From: Flavobacteriaceae bacterium
Lineage (GTDB): Bacteria; Bacteroidota; Bacteroidia; Flavobacteriales; Flavobacteriaceae
Length of the DNA: 54,297 nucleotides
Direction: 5' to 3'
Assembly (NCBI GenBank): GCA_024762795.1
Contig: JANTGS010000010.1
Span: forward strand, 1-54,297
Made by a program: the position numbers and the translations under genes
Notes under the pieces: model-generated
Database searches by the model: none
Told to the model about the DNA's origin: nothing
The model's input: only the letters and a program-made list of their open reading frames with translations
Part shown: one piece after another, positions 8,579-16,524 of the stretch
Position numbering within the stretch: the stretch's first letter is position 1
Layout: every line of letters begins with the position of its first letter

Positions 8579-9097
8579 ATGGATTTTAAGCTTCGGCCCT
8601 GGAAAATGGAAGATCTGGAAGATCTGGTAAAATATGCTGATAATCCAAATATTGCAAAATTTCTTACTGATGGTTTTCCTCATCCTTACACCAGGGAAAA
8701 TGGAAAGAAATTTATCGAATCTGCAATGACCGCTGATCCTGTTCAGATCTTTGCTATTGAAATTGAGGGAGAAGCAGCCGGTGGAATTGGTATCCATCCT
8801 CAGGCAGATATTCAAAGAAAAAATGCCGAATTGGGCTATTGGTTGGCAGAACCTTTCTGGGGAAGGGGAATCATGACCAAAGCCATTGCTCAGATCGTTG
8901 AATATGCTTTTCTTACTTTTGACCTTAACAGAATCTTTGCCAGGCCTTTTGGGAACAATCCCGGTTCACAAAGAATCTTAGAAAAGAACGGTTTCCTCCT
9001 CGAAGCCAGGTTTGATAAAACCCTGATTAAAAACGGAGAATATCTCGATGAATTATTCTATGCTATCAGGAGAGATCAGTATCAAAATAGACTATAA
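8579..9097 (+). CDS. GNAT acetyltransferase, RimJ/RimL-like
   Basis: 172-residue acetyltransferase of the Acetyltransf_3 branch, which includes ribosomal-protein N-acetyltransferases and small-molecule acetylases. It starts with FKLRPWKMEDLEDLVKYADN, carries the acetyl-CoA loop region LGYWLAEPFWGRGIMTKA (about residues 87-104), and the C-terminal NNPGSQRILEKNGFLLEAR. The ATG is 2 bp after the crotonase stop, so it is cotranscribed. Target unknown. Confidence 0.88.
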   Translation: MDFKLRPWKMEDLEDLVKYADNPNIAKFLTDGFPHPYTRENGKKFIESAMTADPVQIFAIEIEGEAAGGIGIHPQADIQRKNAELGYWLAEPFWGRGIMTKAIAQIVEYAFLTFDLNRIFARPFGNNPGSQRILEKNGFLLEARFDKTLIKNGEYLDELFYAIRRDQYQNRL

Positions 9098-9113
9098 ACA
9101 CACACACAAACAG

Positions 9114-9296
9114 ATGAATTATATATCCTTAATCCTTCTTTTACAAAATGTTGATATCGATGAAAAGCTTAGAAATGCTCCTGACGACAGATATCAGACC
9201 GGAGTAATCATTGGCACCTATCTGCCATTTGTACTTTTAGCCGGCCTTGCTTATCTATTTTATTATTTGGCTAGAAAAAGGAAAAATAATCAATAA
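9114..9296 (+). CDS. Small single-pass membrane protein
   Basis: 60 residues starting at the ATG at 9114, 16 bp after the GNAT stop. An in-frame ATG at 9048 lies inside the GNAT gene and I reject it. A soluble N-terminal stretch (NVDIDEKLRNAPDDRYQTG) is followed by one hydrophobic helix (about residues 32-52, IIGTYLPFVLLAGLAYLFYY) and a basic tail ARKRKNNQ. I suspect a conserved flavobacterial small protein but cannot name a function. Confidence 0.6.
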   Translation: MNYISLILLLQNVDIDEKLRNAPDDRYQTGVIIGTYLPFVLLAGLAYLFYYLARKRKNNQ

Positions 9297-9386
9297 TTTT
9301 TCTGATCCTCAGTTTTTTATCTGGCTTTTTAGCAACTTCCCGTAATAATTTGTAAATTGCTGTTATCATCTTAAACCATCTTGGTT

Positions 9387-9545
9387 ATGTCAGTTTACTT
9401 AGCAGAGTTTCTGCGAATATCTTTAATTATTGTTTTGGGAGATGGTATTGTTGCCGGTTTAGTTTTAAATACATCACATTTATTATCGGCCGGCTGACTG
9501 TAGTAATTGCCCGGGGCCAGGTGCCACTTCTGCCATTTTAAAAGT
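9387..9545 (+). pseudogene. glpF: Decayed glycerol facilitator gene (glpF remnant)
   Basis: An ATG at 9387 opens 36 codons that look like the N-terminus of a flavobacterial GlpF aquaglyceroporin (MSVYLAEFLRISLIIVLGDG then IVAGLVLNTSHLLSAG), ending at TGA 9495-9497. Directly after it, in another frame, LTVVIARG resembles the next part of helix 2 (GWLTIVI-like). After that no aquaporin sequence is left, and no NPA motif. So there is a frameshift plus loss of about 80% of the gene. It sits directly in front of glpK, the position of glpF in many relatives. Family assignment is from memory of homologues. Confidence 0.7.
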
Positions 9546-9568
9546 TAAAAATAAAAAAACAGAATAAG

Positions 9569-11053
9569 ATGTCAAAAAAGTATATTATCGCAATAGATCA
9601 GGGAACCACCAGTTCACGTTGCGTATTGTTTGATAACAAAGCCGGTATCGTAAGCATCTCATATATAGAAACCCGGCAGATCTATCCGGATAACGGTTGG
9701 GTTGAGCAGGATCCTGTTGAGATTTATCATACCCAGTTGAAGACCCTTATAAAGGTGATCGATAAAAAAGAGATTTCTGCTAAGGAAATTGCAGCCATTG
9801 GTATTACCAATCAGAGAGAGACCACAATTGTATGGAATAAAAAAACCGGAGAACCGATATATAATGCTATTATATGGCAGGATCTTCGCACCAGCGAATA
9901 TTGTAAAAAGTTACAAAATAAAGGCTGGGAAAAAACAATTAAGGAAAAAACCGGACTTGTTATCGATTCCTATTTTTCGGCAACCAAGATCAAATGGATC
10001 CTGGATCATATAAAAGGGGCAAGAGATCTGGCGAAAAAAGGAGACATTTTATTTGGTACCATAGATACCTGGATCCTATGGAATCTTACCCGGGGTAAAG
10101 TTCATGCAACAGATTATTCTAATGCTTCAAGAACCATGTTATTTAATATCAGTACTTTAAAATGGGATAAGGAATTGCTGGACTTATTTGATATACCTTT
10201 AGAAATGTTGCCAGAAGTAAAGGAATCAGGAGCTCACTTCGGAGATTTTGAGATGGAAGGTATAAAAATTCCAATAACGGGAATTGCTGGAGATCAGCAG
10301 GCGGCTTTGTTCGGCCAGGCCTGTTTTGAAAAAGGAGAGACCAAAAACACTTATGGAACAGGTTGTTTTTTACTGATGAATACAGGTAAAAAACCTCAGT
10401 TCTCCGATAATGGCATGCTTACTACCATTGCCTGGGGTCTAAACGGAAAAGTATATTACGCACTGGAGGGGAGTGTTTTTATTGGCGGAGCCGCTGTTCA
10501 ATGGCTTCGGGATGGATTAAAGATCATTGAAACAGCAGAGGAAACCGAACAGAATGCGATAGATGTAAAAGATAATTATGCTGTCATAGTTGTTCCGGCA
10601 TTTTCCGGACTCGGAGCACCCTACTGGGATATGGATGCCCGTGGTGCTATTTACGGAATAACCCGGGGAACAACTACAAAACATCTCATCAAAGCAACAC
10701 TTGAATCTATAGCTTATCAAAGTATGGATCTGATCAATGCTATGCAGGTTGATTCTAAAATCCGGCTAAAATCCTTAAAAGTAGATGGTGGTGCCTCAGC
10801 CAATAATTATCTGATGCAATTTCAGGCCGATATTTTAGATAAAACAGTGGAAAGAGCTAAGATTATTGAATCTACCGCTTTGGGTGCAGCCTATCTTGCC
10901 GGATTAGGGGTTGGGCTCTGGAATAAAGAAGATATTCTAAATCACAGAAAGATCGATAAGATATTTGAACCAGAAATGGAAGCGAAAAAACGCAATGCCC
11001 TGATTAATAAATGGCACAAGGCTATTGGAAGAACTAAGGGCTGGGAAGATTGA
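9569..11053 (+). CDS. glpK: Glycerol kinase
   Basis: Phosphorylates glycerol to sn-glycerol 3-phosphate with ATP in the cytoplasm. 494 residues, full length, FGGY-fold. Motifs: [16 protein letters not shown] at the start, [53 protein letters not shown] and [12 protein letters not shown]. The upstream glpF is destroyed and no glpD is in the window, so glycerol must enter by diffusion or another channel. A strong hairpin at 11178-11216 lies downstream. Confidence 0.97.
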   Translation: MSKKYIIAIDQGTTSSRCVLFDNKAGIVSISYIETRQIYPDNGWVEQDPVEIYHTQLKTLIKVIDKKEISAKEIAAIGITNQRETTIVWNKKTGEPIYNAIIWQDLRTSEYCKKLQNKGWEKTIKEKTGLVIDSYFSATKIKWILDHIKGARDLAKKGDILFGTIDTWILWNLTRGKVHATDYSNASRTMLFNISTLKWDKELLDLFDIPLEMLPEVKESGAHFGDFEMEGIKIPITGIAGDQQAALFGQACFEKGETKNTYGTGCFLLMNTGKKPQFSDNGMLTTIAWGLNGKVYYALEGSVFIGGAAVQWLRDGLKIIETAEETEQNAIDVKDNYAVIVVPAFSGLGAPYWDMDARGAIYGITRGTTTKHLIKATLESIAYQSMDLINAMQVDSKIRLKSLKVDGGASANNYLMQFQADILDKTVERAKIIESTALGAAYLAGLGVGLWNKEDILNHRKIDKIFEPEMEAKKRNALINKWHKAIGRTKGWED

Positions 11054-11177
11054 CAGGTATTTAATTTCAAAGCCGGAGTTGACTTACAAAAATATTTCCT
11101 CTTATCAAGCAGATCAAGAAGACCCTTAAAAGATTTGATAATATTTGACGTTATTTTTAGAATGTATACCCATACAA

Positions 11178-11216
11178 AATTACCTGCAGTAAATATACTG
11201 TTTACTGCAGGTAATT
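11178..11216. terminator. Bidirectional terminator hairpin between glpK and the 171-residue gene
   Basis: Perfect 16-bp stem AATTACCTGCAGTAAA / TTTACTGCAGGTAATT with a 7-nt loop, between convergent genes. U-tracts on both sides are short, so termination strength is uncertain. Confidence 0.7.
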
Positions 11217-11260
11217 ATTAGATCTTAAAAGGCTTTCGTAAATCTTAAATCCTATGTTCT

Positions 11261-11776
11261 CTAAGCCAGGATACCTTTAAGTTTATCGAAAAGTATTTGT
11301 TCTTTTTCACTAAACTTCTCTCCTCCAAAACCAAGAAAACCTCCCTCTTTTGCAGCATTGGCTACATTTTCTGCAATACCTAAAATCCATTTTTTATAAT
11401 CCGCAACAACCTCAGGGGATTCTTTTTCCTCCAAAATAGAGATGGCCGTTTTACAATGGTCTAATATGATCTCAGAGAGTTGTTCTGCTGATCTTATATT
11501 TTTCGATTTTAACAGATCCATCATGATAGAGCGTTGTTCTTTGGCATCTTCCATAGATTTTTTAGGATCTGTGGTATCAGGTAATAAAGACTGAATGAGT
11601 TCATTTGATGCATATTCGGTCTTAGCATTTACCAGACTTCGGGCACTTTCAAACAGTTCTTTGGAAGATCCAACAAGGCCGCTGTTGCCGGCTCCGGCCA
11701 TAGCCATACCTACTAATTGAGGTATCGTTAAAATGGTAGTCCATTCTTGATCTGAATACTTGTCTAATTTTTTCAT
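11261..11776 (-). CDS. Conserved hypothetical protein, 171 residues
   Basis: I do not recognise a named domain. The protein is soluble-looking, mostly helical and acidic, with no signal peptide. Visible features are TILTIPQLVGMAMAGAGNSG near the N-terminus, an Asp/Glu/Lys-rich middle, and a C-terminal VANAAKEGGFLGFGGEKFSE that recurs, as far as I remember, in hypothetical proteins of other phyla. It stands alone, convergent with glpK, with a long upstream region of 544 bp. Confidence 0.7.
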   Translation of the reverse strand: MKKLDKYSDQEWTTILTIPQLVGMAMAGAGNSGLVGSSKELFESARSLVNAKTEYASNELIQSLLPDTTDPKKSMEDAKEQRSIMMDLLKSKNIRSAEQLSEIILDHCKTAISILEEKESPEVVADYKKWILGIAENVANAAKEGGFLGFGGEKFSEKEQILFDKLKGILA

Positions 11777-11963
11777 AAGGCTTGATTTTAGTTATTATTT
11801 CTTAAATTTTACAGCAAGATTATTGTAAAATACCGTATCTCATTCAAAGATAAAGCTTTTTTTTAAAATCGTTTTATACTTTCCCGGATCATCGAATGAC
11901 TGTATATGAAATATGAAAATGTTTAAAGTCAAGATGTTTTGACATTATAGACAAACACAAAAT

Positions 11964-12005
11964 AAAGAGGCTGTCTCAAATTTACTTTTAAGACAGCCTC
12001 TTTTT
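11964..12005. repeat. Terminator-like hairpin in a divergent intergenic region
   Basis: Arms AAAGAGGCTGTCT (11964-11976) and AGACAGCCTCTTT (11991-12003) pair perfectly over 13 bp, followed by TTTTT on the plus strand. No gene ends here: the flanking genes start at 11776 (minus) and 12321 (plus). It may end an unannotated plus-strand small RNA or be the end of a lost mobile element. Confidence 0.6.
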
Positions 12006-12069
12006 AGTTGTTTGAACGGAACCTAAGAAGCTTGCAAAAATTGTCTTTATTTTATAATTTTTATCACTA

Positions 12070-12207
12070 TTGTCCGATAAACTTTTAAATGTAAGTCACT
12101 GACAATCAATTTATACGATTAAAAAAAGTAAGCTAAAGTTTCTTAAAAGTCCCATTACCCTTTAATTGCATAGGCTTTGAGACGTGTTTAATGGTTTTAT
12201 CGGACAA
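12070..12207. mobile_element. 138-bp element with terminal inverted repeats, MITE-like or internally deleted IS
   Basis: TTGTCCGATAAA at 12070-12081 is repeated inverted as TTTATCGGACAA at 12196-12207, 12 of 12 bases. The interior has no usable coding frame; on the minus strand a short frame MQLKGNGTFKKL begins about 40 bp inside the right end and stops at once. This is what an internally deleted insertion sequence or MITE would look like. I see no clear target duplication. The rest of the 11777-12320 gap is AT-rich with no gene that I can support. Confidence 0.4.
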
Positions 12208-12320
12208 CAATACTTCTAAAAAGTAGAAAATCCAAACAATGAGCATTTTTATCAACCTAAACTGTAACAAAAGCAAAAAGTAAGTATCTTATTATTGATA
12301 TTCATTTAAAAAATAAGGAA

Positions 12321-13094
12321 ATGTTCAATACGGGAAATATAAAAACTTTGTCTTTTTTGCCTCTTTTACTGCTGTTTATGATAGTTTCAGGCAGTCATTC
12401 TGTCTTAGCACAGGTAAAAACCTATCAGGTTAATTCTTTTGATAAAATAGTGGTCAGTCCGCATATTCAGGTAAATTTTGAAGAGGGAAATTCTGAAAAA
12501 GTGATCATTCATGATATTACGGAACCTCTTGAAAAATTGAATATAGAGGTGTCGGGTAAGACACTTCATATTTATCTGGAAGGAGCAAAAACAATTACTA
12601 AGAATGAAACCGAAAAGAATGCTAATTATAAAGTAAAACACCCCATTTATAGCGGAACTGTGGTAAGAGCTACTATTATTTATAAGAATTTATCGGAACT
12701 TTCATTGAGGGGAGAACAGGATTTTGAATGTATGAGTCCGTTAAAAGGAGAGAAGTTTAAACTCTATATTTATGGTGAATCTGAGGTAGACATAAAAAAA
12801 GTAGATGTGGATTCTTTTCATACTACAATTTACGGGGAAAGTGAATTAAAGATAAGAGACGGAAGTATCCAAACCTTTAAGATCATTTCCTACGGGGAGA
12901 GTGAAGTTAATTCAACCGATGCGGTATGCCAGACTGTAAAAGTGACCTCTTATGGTGAAAGTAAGATCAGAGTACATGCAACTGACCGGTTAAAAGTAAC
13001 CTCCTATGGTGAATCAAGGGTTCGTTATAAAGGGAATCCGGAAATTGACCGGGGAATCATTATTGGGGAGGCATCTGTAAAAAGTATCGAATAA
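12321..13094 (+). CDS. Secreted GIN-domain (DUF2807, head-domain adhesin-like) protein
   Basis: 257 residues with a signal peptide (hydrophobic 9-24, cleavage near VLA/Q at 30-31). The rest is the right-handed beta-solenoid GIN fold: KTYQVNSFDKIVVSPHIQV at the start, then the phrase YGES at residues 151, 171, 191, 211 and 229, a 20-residue rung period. It is probably exposed in the periplasm or at the outer membrane. Function of this family is not established. It is monocistronic, with terminator-like hairpins at 11964-12005 (upstream) and 13096-13129 (downstream). Confidence 0.82.
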   Translation: MFNTGNIKTLSFLPLLLLFMIVSGSHSVLAQVKTYQVNSFDKIVVSPHIQVNFEEGNSEKVIIHDITEPLEKLNIEVSGKTLHIYLEGAKTITKNETEKNANYKVKHPIYSGTVVRATIIYKNLSELSLRGEQDFECMSPLKGEKFKLYIYGESEVDIKKVDVDSFHTTIYGESELKIRDGSIQTFKIISYGESEVNSTDAVCQTVKVTSYGESKIRVHATDRLKVTSYGESRVRYKGNPEIDRGIIIGEASVKSIE

Positions 13095-13095
13095 A

Positions 13096-13133
13096 GAAGC
13101 CATGAAAATTTGTTTTCCCAAATGGCTTCTTTG
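13096..13133. terminator. Bidirectional terminator between the GIN protein and the ASPIC lipoprotein
   Basis: GAAGCCAT (13096-13103) pairs with ATGGCTTC (13122-13129), with flanking A and T runs. It sits between two convergent stops, the GIN gene (13094) and the FG-GAP gene (13138). Confidence 0.65.
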
Positions 13134-13137
13134 AAGA

Positions 13138-16100
13138 TTATTTATTTACTCTGATAAACTGTAAATAATCATCATTTTTAGCTGCAATGATATATTCTTT
13201 GCCGGCAATGTTGATCTTAATCAGATCTTTGGTGTCTCCTTCTATAAAAAGTCCGCTGTTAAAGGCTCTTACAGGTTTTAGATCACCCTTTCCATTTCCT
13301 TTAAGGAATAATCCTATACCGGCATCATTTCTAGGGGTCTCAACTTCTGAACCATATAAATTTCCGGCAACGACAATATCCAGATTAGAATCTTTATCAA
13401 AATCTTCAATAAGGATCTGGTTGATACTTGAAACCTGAGCCAGATTGGGTAAATTATGCATGATAAATTCACCGTCCTTATTTTCCAGATAGATACTGGC
13501 AAAGGATCTGACCTGATAATGCATTGACTTTTCCAGATCTTTTTTCGTATAAACATCTTCTAAAGTAGCCGTGGAGAATTCATCATAATTCTTAAACTTC
13601 TTTTTAATGGCCGGAATTTGTTCTGATGAGCAGGACCTGCCTCTTACAGGGTATTTCTTACCTTCATCGTAGTAACTCAGCACAATATCCTGATGTTTGT
13701 TCTTGTCAAAATCATTTACGTAAATATCAAATGTTTCTTCTTTACTTGCCCGGTATTTATAGTTAAGTCCGTTATTACCTACAATATAATCCATATCTCC
13801 ATCCTTATCAAAATCTCCCTGACTGATACTAAACCACCAGCCATTTGATTCTTCAAGATTTAATTTTTGGGTTATATTTTCAAATGAACCTTCAACATTT
13901 CTAAAAACAGTAATGGGCATCCATTCTCCAACTATGATCAGGTCGGACCATCCGTCTTTATCAATGTCAGTCCATTCGGCATCTGTGGCGAGTCCGAGAT
14001 CTTTAAATCCGGGAGCCTTATCTGCAGTAATATCCTTAAATCTGGGTTTCCCTTTTGTACTGATGTTTTCAAGCAGGTAGCTGTCGGCAGGAATTGGGTA
14101 ATTTCCGGGGATCAGCCGGCCTCCCACAAAAAGATCAAGATCACCATCTTTATCATAATCAAAACTCTTAACACGGTTGCCGCTTGTGAGCATTACAGGT
14201 AAAGCATTTTTTGATTTAGAGAAATTTCCTTTTCCATCGTTTACATACAAACGGTCCTGTAGTTCTTCTGAATCATAATCAAATTCATTTCCGCCACTTA
14301 CCATATAAATATCATTATCACCATCTCCATCGGCATCAAAGATCAAACTACCCATATCTTCCTGTAAGCGATCATTTTGTATATCTTTAAAGTTCTTACG
14401 TATAAAGCCCTCTTGTGTTTGAAAATAAATTCCGGTTTCGTAATTACTTGCAGCGCCTACAACAAAATCATCCAGACCATCTCCGTTAAGGTCTCCAACA
14501 GATATTCCGGGACCAAAGGATGAGGTTTTATGAGGTAACAGTACTTCTTCTATAAAATCGTTATAAGTATTTTCTGTATGTTTATGATGGATATCTAAAA
14601 CAGAATCATTTACCGTTGTAAAAAGCATTTCCTTTTCAGGTTGATTCTCTGTATTTTTTTGAACAGCAGCGTTTTTATAATCTATCTTTAGGAACTGATT
14701 GCTTTTAACATCGGTCAGGATCTGTTGTTTTTTATCCGGCCAGATGATCTTGATCTGATCGGCTTTCTTAAGATCTCCGAGTCCGAAATGTAATTGAGGA
14801 GCAACAGACGACTGAAATCCTCGGGTAAGCATAAGCTCCTGATATTGTTTTAGGTCACCTGAAATTACAGTAACCTTTACCCCGATTCCAAAGGGATTAT
14901 TTTCCGGACCTTTAAAATTAAGGGACAGATAATTGTTCTTTTCTGAACTGTGATTTTCAAAAACAGAAGCCTTGTCGTCTATATTGTTGATCACGATTTC
15001 AAGATCTCCATCGTTGTCGAGATCAGCGTAAACACTACCATTAGAAAAACCTTTATACACAATTCCCCATTCTTCATTCATCTTTTTAAATGTAAGATCA
15101 CCGTTATTTTTAAATACAAAATTATCGATCTTCTCGGAAGGGATTGACAGACTTTTTGCGAGCAGACTGTCTTTACTGAGCCCTTTCTTTTCAATTTCGT
15201 GAAAGAAATCTTTGTTGTTGATCTCCCGGCGAGTACCATTGGCAATAAAGATGTCTTTCCAGCCATCATTATCCAGATCAGCAAATAGCGGGCCCCAGCT
15301 CCAGTCGGTAGTGGCCACACCACCCAATCGGGAAACATTACTAAAAACGGGAATTTTTCCTTTTAAATCTCCTCTGTTAAGCTGAAGCATATTCTGCATA
15401 TACTGATAACCAAACCCGGTTTCTACGGTATTCCAGAATTTACCTGGATTCATTCCTGCCATATTAGCTTTGGATCTGCGGTTATCGTTGGGCGTCATAT
15501 CCATCTGGAAAATATCAGGTAGCAGGTCATTGTTATAATCGGCAATATCAACTCCCATACCAAATTGTGCCATTTGTTTTAAAGCATCCTGAGTGTGATT
15601 GGTAAAAGTACCGTCGCCATTATTGATAAATAGATAATCCGGAACATTGAAATCATTGGAGACGTAGATATCCGGCCAGCCATCACCATTAAGATCGGAA
15701 ACTGTAGCACTGTTGGTCAGACCAAATGATCTTAGACCTGCTTCATCAGTCACATTGGTAAAATGCCCTCCGTCATTTCTGTAAAGATGATCACTTTCAA
15801 CATCTTTGGTATTATTCATTTTAAACGTATAAAAAAAGTTGGGTGCATTAAACCGGGTAGGAGGGTAGTTAGCAACATAGAGGTCGAGATCCCCATCAAG
15901 ATCATAATCAAAAAATACGGATTGTACAGTATTTCCCTTATCATCAATTCCATATTTTGCTGCACTTTCTGTAAAAGTTTCATCACCATTGTTGATGAAA
16001 AGGAGGTTATTTTTTGGTTTAAATTTTCCCCCTACCGAGCAATAAATATCTATAAATCCATCATCATTAACATCGGACATGGTTACTCCTGTAAACCATC

Positions 16101-16428
16101 TGTGGTCTCCGCCAATTCCTGCTTTATCTGTGATATCTTCAAATTTCATATTTCCTTTGTTCAGATATAGTTTGTTGGATACCATATTTCCTGTAAAATA
16201 CAGGTCGATAAGACCGTCATTGTTAATATCACCGGCAGAAACACCCCCACCCATATAAATATATCCATAGGTGAAATAATTGAGAGAATCATTTTCGGTA
16301 AGATTATTTGAAAATTCAATGCCGGATTCTTGAGCCGTAAGTAAATTAAACTTTTTTTTAGTTACTTCGGTTTTATTACAAGATAGCAATATTAGCAGAA
16401 TTAATAATGAAAAAAATAATTTATACAT
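13138..16428 (-). CDS. FG-GAP/VCBS repeat lipoprotein with ASPIC/UnbV domain (1096 residues)
   Basis: Outer-membrane lipoprotein: lipobox LLSC with Cys17. I count seven DxDxDG-type loops before residue 480 (DINNDGLID, DVNDDGFID, DYDLDGDLD, DLNGDGWPD, DYNNDLLPD, DLDNDGWKD, DLDNDGDLE), an ASPIC/UnbV domain at about 512-580 (LTRGFQSSVAPQLHFGLGD, IKIIWPDKKQ), then seven more loops. This suggests two seven-bladed Ca-binding beta-propellers. It lies 96 bp after susD on the same strand, separated by a terminator. Such proteins often accompany SusC/SusD pairs; the role is unknown, perhaps glycan or glycoprotein binding at the surface. Confidence 0.88.
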   Translation of the reverse strand: MYKLFFSLLILLILLSCNKTEVTKKKFNLLTAQESGIEFSNNLTENDSLNYFTYGYIYMGGGVSAGDINNDGLIDLYFTGNMVSNKLYLNKGNMKFEDITDKAGIGGDHRWFTGVTMSDVNDDGFIDIYCSVGGKFKPKNNLLFINNGDETFTESAAKYGIDDKGNTVQSVFFDYDLDGDLDLYVANYPPTRFNAPNFFYTFKMNNTKDVESDHLYRNDGGHFTNVTDEAGLRSFGLTNSATVSDLNGDGWPDIYVSNDFNVPDYLFINNGDGTFTNHTQDALKQMAQFGMGVDIADYNNDLLPDIFQMDMTPNDNRRSKANMAGMNPGKFWNTVETGFGYQYMQNMLQLNRGDLKGKIPVFSNVSRLGGVATTDWSWGPLFADLDNDGWKDIFIANGTRREINNKDFFHEIEKKGLSKDSLLAKSLSIPSEKIDNFVFKNNGDLTFKKMNEEWGIVYKGFSNGSVYADLDNDGDLEIVINNIDDKASVFENHSSEKNNYLSLNFKGPENNPFGIGVKVTVISGDLKQYQELMLTRGFQSSVAPQLHFGLGDLKKADQIKIIWPDKKQQILTDVKSNQFLKIDYKNAAVQKNTENQPEKEMLFTTVNDSVLDIHHKHTENTYNDFIEEVLLPHKTSSFGPGISVGDLNGDGLDDFVVGAASNYETGIYFQTQEGFIRKNFKDIQNDRLQEDMGSLIFDADGDGDNDIYMVSGGNEFDYDSEELQDRLYVNDGKGNFSKSKNALPVMLTSGNRVKSFDYDKDGDLDLFVGGRLIPGNYPIPADSYLLENISTKGKPRFKDITADKAPGFKDLGLATDAEWTDIDKDGWSDLIIVGEWMPITVFRNVEGSFENITQKLNLEESNGWWFSISQGDFDKDGDMDYIVGNNGLNYKYRASKEETFDIYVNDFDKNKHQDIVLSYYDEGKKYPVRGRSCSSEQIPAIKKKFKNYDEFSTATLEDVYTKKDLEKSMHYQVRSFASIYLENKDGEFIMHNLPNLAQVSSINQILIEDFDKDSNLDIVVAGNLYGSEVETPRNDAGIGLFLKGNGKGDLKPVRAFNSGLFIEGDTKDLIKINIAGKEYIIAAKNDDYLQFIRVNK

Positions 16429-16471
16429 AATATAAGGTTACAATAATTTTACAGGTGGTAAATATAAAAAA

Positions 16472-16501
16472 AACAGAGCATTTAAAGTTAAATGCTCTGT
16501 T
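16472..16501 (-). terminator. Intrinsic terminator after susD
   Basis: Perfect 14-bp stem AACAGAGCATTTAA / TTAAATGCTCTGTT with a 2-nt interruption, followed on the minus strand by a run of T. It lies between susD and the downstream FG-GAP gene, so that gene is expressed by read-through or its own promoter. Confidence 0.85.
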
Positions 16502-16524
16502 CTATCAACTAAATTTAATTAATC

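Noticed and set aside
12070-12207. Attenuator or riboswitch of the GIN gene
   Set aside because: The inverted arms are 114 bp apart and the interior shows no conserved riboswitch core; a mobile-element remnant fits better.
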